DNA from: Molossus alvarezi | Taxonomy: Eukaryota; Chordata; Mammalia; Chiroptera; Molossidae | NCBI GenBank assembly: GCA_037176705.1 | Contig: CM073889.1 | Span: 59,079,596-59,143,595 of the forward strand | DNA length: 64,000 nucleotides | Reading direction: 5' to 3' | In this document: piece by piece, positions 23,749-33,598 of the stretch | Numbering within the stretch: position 1 is the stretch's first letter | How the letters are laid out: each line of letters begins with the position of its first letter | The notes under the pieces: model-generated | Told to the model about the DNA's origin: nothing | Database searches by the model: none | The model's input: only the letters and a program-made list of their open reading frames with translations | Translations under genes and position numbers: made by a program

Positions 23749-25217
23749 TTTTTTTTTTTAAATTAATTTATTTTTGTTACAGATGTTTCTTCTTTTTTTT
23801 TCCATTGATATCCTCCTCCCCGCCTCTCCGCCATATCCCCAGCTTTGTTGTCCATGGCCATTGGTTATGCTTACATGCATATAAGTTCTTGTTTTATCTC
23901 CCCGCCACACACACCCTCTTCTGGGGATTGTCAGTCTATACCCTACTTTCACATCTCTGGGACTACTCTGTTTTTCATACTGTTATGTTCATTATATTCC
24001 ACAAATAAGTGAGATCATATGATACTTGTCTTTCTCTGCTTGGCTTGTTTCACTTAGGATAATAATTTTCAGGTCCCTCCATGTCATCTCAAAGGATAAG
24101 AGATCTTTCTTTCTTAAAGCTGCATAGTACTCTATTGTGTATATGTACCACCGATTTTTTATACATTGTCTACTGATGGACATTTGGGCTGTTTCCAGAT
24201 CTTAGCTATTGTAAATAGTGCTGCTATGAACAAGGGGGTACATATAGTCTTTCTGATTGGTGTTTCAGGCTTCTCAGGTTATATTGCTAGAAGTGGGATC
24301 ACTGGGTCAAATGGCAGTTCAACTTCTGACTTTTTAAGGTAACACCATATTGTATTCCATAGTGGCTGTACCAGTCTGCATTCACACCAACAGTGTACTA
24401 GAGTCCCCTTTTCTCCATACCCTCACCAACACTTCTTGTTTGATGATTTGTTGATGGCAGCCATTCTGGTAGATGTGAGGTGATACCTCAGTGTTGTTTT
24501 AATTTGCGTCTCTCTGATGAATGGTGATGTTATGCATTTCATTATATGTCTTTTAACCATTTGTATGTCCTGTTTGGAAAGGTGTCTATTTAGTTTCTCT
24601 TCCCATTTTTTAATTGGGTTCTTTGTCTTCATTTTGTTGAGCTTTATGAGCACTCTTATTTTGGAAATTAACTCATTATCTGATGTATCTTTGGCCATCA
24701 TGCTCTCCCATAAAGTGGGTGGCCTTTTCATTTTGGGGGTTGATTGTTTTGCTCTGCAGAAGCTTTTGAGTTTGATGGAGTAAAGAGACCAATAACAACA
24801 AAGAAAATTGAAGATGTAATCAAGACTCTCCCAGCAAACAAAAGCCCAGGCCTGAATGGCTTCATAGGGGAGTTTTACTAAACATTCAAAGAAAAACTAA
24901 TACCCATTCTTCTCAAATTATTTCAAAGAATTCAAGAAGGAAGACTTTCAAACTTGTTTTATGAGGCCAGTATAATCCTAATTCCAAAACCAAAAAAGAC
25001 ACTACAAAAAAAGAAAACTATAGGCCAATATCCCTGAAGAACATAGATGCCAACATCCAGAACAAAATCAGATCCAGCACTACATCAAAAAAATATTCAC
25101 CATGACCAAGTGGGATTCACCCCAGGGATTCGAGGCTGGTACAATATTTGCAAATGAATAAATGTGATACACCACATAAACAAAATAAAAGATAAAAATT
25201 ATATGAACATATCAATA
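23749..25217 (-). mobile_element. 5'-inverted LINE-1 insertion (L1-e) in L1-d ORF2
   Basis: The left part (23749-24782) is a minus-strand L1 3' end: poly-T, 3'UTR and ORF2 C-terminus. The right part (24783-25217) is an RT segment in the plus orientation (P-A-N-K-S-P-G-L-N-G-F). The whole is bounded by a degraded duplication, ggccactacaaaatg (23734-23748) and ggccactatataata (25218-25232). This is the layout expected of twin-primed L1 integration. About 1.2 kb of ORF2 between the two parts is missing. Confidence 0.82.
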
Positions 25218-25950
25218 GGCCACTATATAATATTGAAAGGATCTATCCAAAAGGAATATATAACCTGGTATATATATATATGTTGGTAAACATATATGCA
25301 CCAATATAGGAGCACCAACATATATTAAAAATCTTCTCGAGGACTTCAAAGGAGATATTGACTACAATACAAGCATAGCAGGAAACTTCAACACCCCGCT
25401 GACATCAGTGGATAGATCTACTGGACAAAAAATTAACAAGGAAACAGAGACTCTAAATGAAGCACCAGATCAAGTGGATTTAATAGATATCTACAGAGGA
25501 ATACTCCCCAAAACTGAAGAATTCACATTCTTTTCAAGTGCACATGGTAAATTCTCAAAGATAGACCACATGTTAGGACAAAATATAAGTCTCTACAAGT
25601 TCAAGAAGATTGAAATCATATCAAGTATCTTCTCAGATCACAATGGCAAGAAACTAGAAATCAATTGCAATGAAAACATGCAAAGACATCTGAATACATG
25701 GAAGCTTAATAGCATCTTATTGAACAATGAATGGGTTACCATGGAGATCAAGGGAAAAATTTAAAATTTCTTGGAAACCAATGAAAATGAACACACAACA
25801 ACACAAAATCTATGGGATGCAGTGAAAGCAGTTCTGAGAAGGAAGTTCATAGCACTACAGGCCTACCTCAAGAAACAAGAAAAATTTCTAATTGACTACC
25901 TAACCTCACAACTTAAAGAAATAAAAAGCAAAAAGGAAGAAAACTCCAGA

Positions 25951-26044
25951 ACCAGTTTGGCTCAATGGTTGGAGCATTGGCCTGCAGACCAGAGAGTTCC
26001 AGGTTCAGTTCCTGCTAGGGGCATGGGCTTAAAAATAAAAGAAA
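25951..26044 (+). mobile_element. Head-only Ves-type SINE (about 90 bp)
   Basis: Only the tRNA-like part is present: A-box region tggctcaatggttgg, B-box-like ggttcagttcc, then an A-rich tail with no SINE body. Flanked by gaagaaaactccaga (25936-25950) and gaaagaaaaccccaga (26045-26060), a probable target duplication with small differences. Confidence 0.75.
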
Positions 26045-28871
26045 GAAAGAAAACCCCAGAGCAAGTAGAAGAAAGACATAGTAATGAGCAGAAATAAATT
26101 ACATTGAGACCAGAAAAAAAAGGAAATTCAAAGGATCAAGAAACAAAGAGCTAGTTTTTTAAAGATAAACAAGATTGATGGACCCTTAGCTAGACTCACC
26201 ACGAAACAAAGAGAGAGAACCCAAATACACAAAATCAGAAATAAAAGAGGAGAAATAATTACTGACAACACATAAATACAAAGAATTGTTAACAAATATT
26301 ATGCACAATTATACGGCAACAAATTCGACAATCTAAGCAAAATGGACAAATTTCTAAAATAAACACATAGTCTCCAAAAACTGAACCAAGAAGAGATAGG
26401 AAACTTAGACTAATAACAACAAAGGAAATTGAAGATGTAATCAAGAATCTCCCATCAAACAAAGGCCCAGACCCAGACATCTCTATGGGGGAGATTTAAA
26501 AGCATTCAAAGAAGAACTAACACCCATTCTCCTCAAACTATTTCAAAAAATTTAAGAAAAAAGAAGACTTTGAGACTCGTTTTATGAGGCCAGCATAATT
26601 CTAATTCCAAAACCAGAAAAAGACACTAAAACTAAAAAAATTACAGGCCAATATACATGATAAACATAGATATAAAAATACTGAAGAAAATTCTAGCAAA
26701 TCAGATCCAGCAATACATCAAAAAAATTATTCACCATGACCAAGTGGAATTCATCCCAAGGATGCAAGGCTAGTACAATATTTGCAAATCAATAAATGTG
26801 ATATACCACATAAACAAAATGAAAGATAAAAATCATATAATCATATCAATAGATGCTGAAAAAGCACTCGACAAAATTCAGCACCGATTTCTGATAAAAA
26901 CGCTCAGCAATCTGAGAATAGAGGGGTCATATCTTGACATGATAAAGGCCATCTATGAAAGACTTACAGCCAACATCATACTCAGTGGACACAAACTAAA
27001 AGCATTTCCCTTAAGAACAGGAACAAGGCAAGGATGCCCACTTTCATTGCTCTTTAACATAGTCCTGGAAATCTTAGCCACAGCAATCAGACAGGTAGAA
27101 AAAATAAAAGGGATCCAAATTGGAAAGGAGGAAGTGAAACTGTCATAATTTGTAGATGACATGATATTATGCATAGAAAACCCTTAAGACTCCACTAGAA
27201 CTCTACTAGACTTAATAACTGAATTTGGAAAAGTAGCAAGATACAGAATTAACATCAAGAAACCAATGGCATTCTTATACACCAATCATGAACTCACAGA
27301 AAAAGAAACTAAAAAAAGAGTCCCATTTACCATTGCAACAAAAAAATTAAGGTACCTAGGAATAAACTTAATGAAAGAAATAAAAGATCTTTTTGGAGAA
27401 AACTATAGGACACTGAAAAAAGAAATAGAGGAAGATATAAAAAAGTAGAAGCACATACCTTGTTCATGGATTGGAAGAATTATCATCATTAAAATGTCCA
27501 TACTACCAAAAGCAATCTATAGATTCAATGCAATCCCCATCAAAATACCAATGACATACTTCACAGAACTAGAACAAATACTTCAAAAGTTGATATGGAA
27601 CCAAAAAGACCCCGAATGACCACAGCAATCTTGAATAAGAAGGACAAAGTATGTGGATCACAATACCAGATATCAGATTATACTACAAAGCTACTGTAAT
27701 CAAAATAGTCTGGTACTGGCACAAGAACAGATGTATAGACCAGTGGTACAGAATAGAGAACCCAGAAATGGACCCAAAATATTATGCTCAATTAATATTT
27801 GAGAAAGGTGGCAAGAGCATACAGTGGAGTAAAGACAGCCTCTTTAATAAATGGTATTGGGAAAATTGGACAGCTACATGCAAAAAGTGAAACTAGACCA
27901 TCAAATTACACCATACACAAGAATAAACTCAATATAGATAAAAGACTTAAATGTGACTCATGAATCCATAAACATTTTAGAAGAAAATGTAGGCAACAAA
28001 ATTTCAGACATCATACGCAGCAGAATTTTCACTGATACATCACCTTAGGCAACAGAAGCAAAGGAGAAAATGAACACATGGGACTATATAAAACTCAAAA
28101 CCTTCTGTACAGCAAAAGAAACAACCACCAAAATGAAAAGGCAACCCATTCTGTGGGAGAGCATAGTTGCCAATGATACATCAGATAAGGCATTAATTTC
28201 TAAAATATTAGAGTGCTCATACAACTCAAGAAAGGAAGACAAAGAACCCAATTAAAAAATGGGCAGAGGATCTAAATAGATACCTCTCCAAGCAGGATAT
28301 ACGAATGGCCAAGAGACATATGAAGAAATGCTCAACATCACTAATTAGCAGACAGATGTAAATTAAAACAACGAGCTATCACTTCCCACCTGTCAGAATG
28401 GCCGCCATCAACAAAGCATCAAACTCAAGTGTTGAGGAGAGTGTGGAGAAAAGGAGTCTCTAATACACTGCTTGTGGGAAACCAGACTGGTGCAGCCACT
28501 GTGGAAAACACTATGCTGTTACTTCAGAAAGTTAAAAGTTAAACTGCCATTTGACCCAGTGATCTCACTTCTAGGAATATACCCTAAGAAGCCTGAAACA
28601 CCAATCAGAAAGAATATATGTATCCCCATGTTCATAGCAGCACTATTTACAACAGCTAATATCTGGTTAACAGCCCAAATGTCCATCAGTAGAGGAATGT
28701 ATAAAAAAAGCTGTGGTACATATACACAATGGAGTTTATGCAGCTGTAAGAAAGAAAGATATCTTATTCGTTGAGACGACATGGAGGGACCTGGAGAGTA
28801 TTATTCTAAGCAAAACAAGCACAGCAGAGAAAGACCAATATCACATGATCTCACTTATTTGTGGAATATAA

Positions 28872-29118
28872 TGAACATAACAGTCTGAAGATCAGGGTAG
28901 TCCCAGAGATGTGGAAGTAGGGTACGGACTGACAATCCCCAGAAGAGGTCATGGGGGGTGGAAAGAGATTAACCACAGAATTTATATGCATGTAAGCATA
29001 ACCAATGGCCATGGACAACAAAACTAGGGACAGGGCGGGGAGAGAGGGGGAGGAGGGTGTCAATGGGGGAAAAAGGAGAAACATCTGTAACAAAAATAAA
29101 TAAAAAATAAGTAAATAA
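28872..29118 (+). other. L1-d 3'UTR and tail
   Basis: Standard young-L1 3'UTR (atgaacataacagtctgaag, G-rich centre, gagaaacatctgtaacaaaa) and an A-rich tail, immediately followed by the second copy of the 16-bp target duplication. Confidence 0.85.
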
Positions 29119-29134
29119 AAGAGTGAGCCTTTTG

Positions 29135-29845
29135 ACTAGCAAAACAGATGTGTTATAGGAAGACTGACATGACAGAATTAATCCTGATTTTAAGAATTTC
29201 TGCAATACCAGTTGTATTCCCTGTAAAGCTTTTTTTTTTAAGGGGGTATTATTTCTGCTGCGGGATATGTGCACCTTCTTTTAGATTAATTTTTATGAGT
29301 TGGATATTAACTACTCTACCCTGGATTTCATCAGTCTAAAAAACTCAATCAAGCTGCTTGTTGACCTTGGGTGGGAAGAGTTTACCTCCAGGTTCTTCTG
29401 GGCAAGTCAGAAAAACCTTCAGCTGGAGAGCATGTTCAGGTGGAACTCTTAAACATAATTGCTATTTCTCAGGAGGGAAAGTTATTTGTGCATACAATTT
29501 ACAAGGTAAATCTCAGCCCAACAATTTTGATTATGTAGAGAAAACCTAATGTAAGATTTTGATCGCCAAGCTGGCATTCTAAAGGTTGAAAAAATGCTAT
29601 TTTTGTCGTTGTCTGGTCACTCTAGTAACTAAACTTTTCTTGGTCATTTGTATTTAGCTCTGTGTATGTAGCTTTCATATATATAAGGAAGTCAATTAGC
29701 TTGTTCCCCACTATTAATTGTACCCGAGGCTCCTGTAGGGAAATAGTAGTAGATTGGGAGATGTCTAGAGGAGACTCTGGGCCTCCTTGTTCATCATGAG
29801 ATTTATCATTTCTTGCTAACATTTCTTGGTGAGGTTTTCTATCAT
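29135..29845 (-). pseudogene. ERV1 protease and RT N-terminus
   Basis: An open stretch on the minus strand (29622-29822) reads into a retroviral aspartic protease region with S-L-Q-E-P-R-V-Q-L and G-N-K-L-I-D-F-L. Where the catalytic Asp-Thr-Gly should follow, the sequence gives Y-M-K. Further along (29135-29450) the RT N-terminus is recognisable from P-L-K-K-K-K-A-L-Q-G-I-Q and C-Q-S-S-Y-N-T-S-V-L. The reading continues into 21429 once L1-d is removed. Frames are broken by stops. The product would lie in the virion core of a gammaretrovirus-like agent. Dead copy. Confidence 0.85.
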
Positions 29846-30082
29846 TTTTATTTATTTATTTTTTAAACTTACCGTATTTTTTTGTTGAAAGTATTACAGA
29901 TGCTCCCCTTTTACCCCCATTGACCCCCATCCTCACTCCTGCCCCCCCATCCGGCCTTTCCTACACTACTGCCTGTGTCCATTGGTTATGCATATATGTG
30001 CAAAAGTTCTTTGATTTATCTCTTCCTATCCTCATCCCCCCTTTCCTTTGAGGCTCCTCAATCTAACAACCAATTTTTATAT

Positions 30083-30296
30083 ATATATTTTTTCTTTATT
30101 GATTTTAGAGAGAGAGGAAGAGCGAGATAGAAACATCGAAGAGAGAGAATATCAACTGGCTGCTTCCTGCATGCCCCCCACTGGGGATTTGGCCAACAAC
30201 TTGGGCGTGTTCCCTGACCAGAAATTGAATCAGCAACCTCTTGGTGCATAGGTCAATGCTCAACCACTGAGCCACACCAGCCAAGCCCACTTTGTA
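30083..30296 (-). mobile_element. Older VES-type SINE, in HAL1 3'UTR
   Basis: The reverse strand reads ggcttggctggtgtggctca, then a B-box-like gattcaatttctgg and a tail with tctctctaaaatcaataaag. The head and body belong to an older, distinct VES subfamily from the other SINEs here. No clear target duplication. Confidence 0.85.
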
Positions 30297-30469
30297 CTTT
30301 TAATCCCTTCACAAATTTCAGATGGCCCCCCTCCCATCTGGAAACCAACAAAGTTCTCTGTATCTATGAATGTGTTTCTATTCAGCTTGTTCATTTTGTT
30401 TGTAGACTCAACTATAGATAAATATGTATTTTATTATTCATATTTTTTATCTTCTTTAAGAAAACCCTT

Positions 30470-30717
30470 GCCCTGGCCGGTTTGGCTCAGCAGTTAGAGT
30501 GTCAGCCTGCAGTCCAGAGAGACCTGGTTTTGGTTCCTTCTAAGGGCACGTACCTCTGTTGCAGTTTGTCCCCGACCCTGGTTGGGTTGTGTGGGTGGCA
30601 GCCACTCGATGTGTCCCTTTCACGTTGATGTTTCTCTCTCTCTCTCTTTATCCCCCTCCCTCCCACTCTATCTGAACAAAAAAATGTCCTTGGGTGAGAA
30701 TAAAAAAATAAAAAAAG
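30470..30717 (+). mobile_element. Ves SINE, at the HAL1 3'UTR/ORF1 junction
   Basis: Complete Ves copy with several head mutations (ggtttggctcagcagttaga). Target duplication aagaaaaccctt (30458-30469 and 30718-30729). It sits exactly where ORF1 and 3'UTR of the HAL1 meet. Confidence 0.95.
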
Positions 30718-30729
30718 AAGAAAACCCTT

Positions 30730-31823
30730 TAACATTTCATGTAACACTGATTTGGTGGTGATGAACTCCTTTAGCTTTTTTTTATGTGTGGGAAACTCTT
30801 TATATGTCTATCAATTCTAAATGATAGCTTTGTAGGATAGAGTAATCATGTTGTAGGTTCTTTCTTTTCACCACTTCTAATATTTCTTGCCACTCCCTTC
30901 TGGCCTGCAAAGTTTCTTTTGAGAAATTGACTGACAGCACTATGGAGGGGGTCTCTTGTAGATAATTAACTGCTTTTCTCTTGCTGTTTTTAAGATTCTC
31001 CCTTTGTCGCCCTGGCCAGTTTGGCCCAGCGGTTAAAGCGTCGGCCTAGGGTCCGGAGAGACCCAGGTTCGGTTCCCGCTAAGGGCACGTACTTCAGTTG
31101 CAGTTTGTCCCCGGCCCTGGTTGGTCGTGCGGGTGGCAGCCGCTCGATGTGTCCCTTCACGTCGATGTTTCTCTCCCTTCCTCTCTCTCCCTCCCACTCT
31201 ATCTGTACAAAAAATGGAAAAATATCCTCGGGTGAGGATAAAAAAAAAAAAAAAAAAAGATTCTCCCTTTGTCTTTAACCGTGTACATTTTGATTATGAT
31301 ATCTTGATGTGGGCCTCTTTGGATTCATCTTGTTTGGGACTCTGTGCTTTCTGGACTTGTATTTCTGTCTCCTTCACCAAGTCAGGGAAGTGTTCTGGCA
31401 TTATTATTTTCAATTTATTGCTCTTTCTCTTTCCCTTCTGGCACCCCCATGATGTGAATGTTGGTACAATTGAAGTTTTCCCAGAGGCTCCTTACACTAT
31501 CCTCATTTTCTTCAATTCTTTTTTTTCCCCACTCTTCTAATTGGGTGTTTTTTGCTTCCTTATACTCCAAATTAATGTTTGTTCTTGGCTCCACCTACTC
31601 TTCTATTGATTCCCTATAAATTATTCTTTATTTCAGTTAGTGCATCCTTTATTTCTGACTGGTCCTTTTTTATGCTCTTGAGGTCCTCATTAAGTTCTTG
31701 AGTATCCTTATAACAAGTGTTTTGAACTCTGCATCTGTTAGATTGCATATCTTCATTTCGTTTAGTTCCTTTCCTGGAGTTTTGTTCTGTTTTTTAATTT
31801 GGGACGTTTCTTTGTCTCTTCAT
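30730..31823 (-). pseudogene. HAL1 ORF1 (L1 ORF1-like protein), decayed
   Basis: Start ATG at 31823 (M-K-R-Q-R-N-V) following a long 5'UTR. The conceptual product has an N-terminal basic segment, a coiled coil and the ORF1 RNA-binding region (N-I-H-I-M-G-V-P-E-G near 31440), ending with a V-L-H-E-M-L-K-G-F segment at about 30730. It is clearly homologous to, but far more diverged than, the L1 ORF1s in the window. Stops, frameshifts and a Ves SINE interrupt it. No ORF2 follows. HAL1 proteins are thought to bind their own RNA. Confidence 0.8.
31009..31256 (+). mobile_element. Ves SINE, in HAL1 ORF1
   Basis: Complete copy with A box, B box (ggttcggttcc) and A tail. Perfect 17-bp target duplication aagattctccctttgtc (30992-31008 and 31257-31273). 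Confidence 0.97.
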
Positions 31824-33105
31824 TTTGACTGTCTCCCTGTGTTTGTTTCTATGTATTAGGTAGAGTTGCTATGTCTCCTAGGCTTCCCAGGGTGGCCTAT
31901 AGTAGTAGGTGTCCTGTAGGGTCCAGTGGAACAGCCTCCCTGATCACCGCAGCTGGGTCCCTGAGGTGCACCCCTCAGGGGGACTATACACCCTTGTGTT
32001 GTAATTGAGTCTTGATTGCTGTTGGTACATCAATGGGAGCGATTGACTCAGGCTGATCAGCTGCAAGGACTGGCTCTGACCACCTTGGCAAATCACTTGT
32101 GCAGGGGCCCATGACACAGAGCAAGATTTACTTCAGCAGGGCTCTGGAACCCACTGAGTCCACTTCTTGAGTGTGTCACTTGTGGAAGTGGTTGGGTGGT
32201 GGTGCTCCACTGTGGTCTGAAGTTATGTACTGGGTATTTTGGCACTGAAGCAAGGTCATCCACTGCTTGTGTTCTACCCTGGGCCACCAGGCATAAGCTA
32301 AAAAACAATCTGCAAATGGCTGCTTCTTGTATACTGGGCCTGGGGCGACTTAATGAGAAGTATGGGACTCTCTGAGGGCAGATTCTGTTTGTTTGAGAGA
32401 ATTAAAGAAAATCTGAATCAGGAGCCAAGACAGACCAATCTTATGATAGAGCCACTGATAACAGATTGAGTGGGCCTGGAGATCGGGTGGGGCAGGGCTT
32501 CAGGGAATCACCAGGGTAGGTTGCCTGAGTCCCAGATCTGGTGCCCATCTGCCTGTGCCATGAGGGAAGGGTTCACCAAGAAAACAAAGGCCTCAGTCAA
32601 CATATCTGTCTAGGAGAAAGCTATCTCTCCAGCTCTCACCCTGATGCCAAACAACTCAATTCTTCCCTGTATGTCTCTGATGCCTTTTAAGCTACCACCC
32701 CAGTGCTGGAGCCTGGAGGGAGGGAGTTCTAGTAGTATGTGGTTCTTTCAAGAGTAACTGCCTAGTACTCCAGAGGCCTCAGCCTCCCTCAACCTCAATT
32801 CCCGCTGGTTTTTATAATCAGAAGTTATGGGGACTTCTCTTCCAGGCAATGGAACCCTGAGCTGGAGGTCCTAATATGAGATGAGGACCCCTAACTCCTC
32901 AGGAAGGGTCTTCATAGCCAAGATATCCCTCCTGAGTTTTTATCCACCACCCCAGGGTATAGGACTAGCCAGTCCATGTCTCTGACCCTCCTAACAGTCT
33001 TGAAGTGGCTTCTCCTTCAATTCTGTATTTCTCAGACTTCCATTCAGCTTGATTTCAGGCGGTTCTGAATGGTGATTTTTTTGTAGTTTAGTTGTAATTT
33101 TAATG
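31824..33105 (-). promoter_or_regulatory. HAL1 5'UTR
   Basis: About 1.28 kb without ORF homology, upstream of the HAL1 ORF1. It ends near a ttcagaaccgcctgaaatc word (33050-33070 on the other strand). It is moderately GC-rich and unrelated in sequence to the young L1 5'UTRs of this window. A promoter role is inferred from position only. Confidence 0.55.
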
Positions 33106-33295
33106 TGGTAATCATTATTATTTTCATTTTTGAGTTTCTAGCAGCCAAAGGCCTTCCTTTTGAAATAGGCACATTTATTGGCATGTAGTGCATCTTTTCC
33201 TTTTCCTTTTGTGTTCTGTCTTTTCTCTGATTTCCCTGTACTGTTTCTAAGAAAATGACCTACTTTAAAGTCCTTGTTTCCTCGGCATGGTAAAC
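33106..33295 (-). pseudogene. ERV1 gag: nucleocapsid remnant
   Basis: On the minus strand a basic stretch (R-K-D-R-T-Q-K-E-K-E-K) is followed by a decayed zinc knuckle, C-A-Y-F-K-R-K-A-F-G-C, in which the second Cys and the His of a CCHC box are replaced. This is the place expected of gammaretroviral NC, just upstream of protease once HAL1 is removed. Several frame changes. The capsid region that should precede it is absent. Confidence 0.6.
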
Positions 33296-33320
33296 TTTTT
33301 TTTTTCTCTTAGTAAACTTT

Positions 33321-33356
33321 ATATTTATCTATCTATTTATTTATTTATTTGCATTT
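33321..33356. repeat. Simple repeat (TATC)n/(ATTT)n in the L1-f tail
   Basis: Short tetranucleotide runs at the A-rich tail of L1-f, as often grows from L1 tails. Confidence 0.7.
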
Positions 33357-33598
33357 TTTAAATTAATTAATTTATTTTTGTTACAGATGTTTTTCCTTTT
33401 GCTCCCACTAATTTGCCCCTTTCCCTCCCTCCCTGCCCTGTCCCCAGCTTTCCTGACTATGTCCATTGTTCATGCATACATGTATATGAGATCAGTGGTT
33501 TATCTCTCCCTCACCACAGCCCCTTCTGAGGATTGTCAGTCTGTACACCACTTCCACATCTCTGGGACTACACCATTCCTCAGACTGTTATGTTCATT

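Larger units (their letters stand above)
23450..28871 (+). pseudogene. L1-d ORF2, interrupted by L1-e
   Basis: The frame begins at ATG 23450 and reaches the endonuclease motif G-H-Y-K-M at 23748. It is interrupted by L1-e and resumes at 25218 with the same endonuclease segment. Endonuclease pieces lie at 25408-25764, linker at 25771-26097, RT at 26798-27148 and the C-terminal region at 27266-28774. The stop is at 28869-28871. The RT catalytic F-A-D-D appears as F-V-D-D after a stop near 27147. Numerous stops and a small (TA)n expansion near 25267-25280 show that it is inactive. Confidence 0.9.
21446..29118 (+). mobile_element. LINE-1 (L1-d), full length, nested in ERV1 pol
   Basis: A complete plus-strand L1 (5'UTR, ORF1, ORF2, 3'UTR, A-rich tail), about 5.8 kb without its own insertions. 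The target duplication is 16 bp: aagagtgaggcttttg (21430-21445) and aagagtgagccttttg (29119-29134), one mismatch. Inside it sit a Ves SINE, a 5'-inverted L1 copy (L1-e) and a head-only SINE. Confidence 0.95.
29846..33105 (-). mobile_element. HAL1 (half-L1) retroposon, minus strand
   Basis: On the minus strand there is a 5'UTR (about 31824-33105), an ORF1 (about 30730-31823) and a 3'UTR with tail (29846-30460). The ORF1 end abuts the 3'UTR with no ORF2 at all; only SINEs lie between. That is the defining structure of HAL1 elements, L1 derivatives that keep ORF1 only and borrow ORF2 activity. The 3'UTR contains gttgaaagtattacagatg, unlike the young L1 3'UTRs here. The flanking duplication is weak (an aaaaatga-like word on both sides). 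Inserted between the nucleocapsid and protease regions of ERV1. Confidence 0.8.

Noticed and set aside
32093..32308. Minus-strand 71-codon frame in the HAL1 5'UTR
   Set aside because: Short, without recognisable features, and in a region recognised as retroposon 5'UTR.
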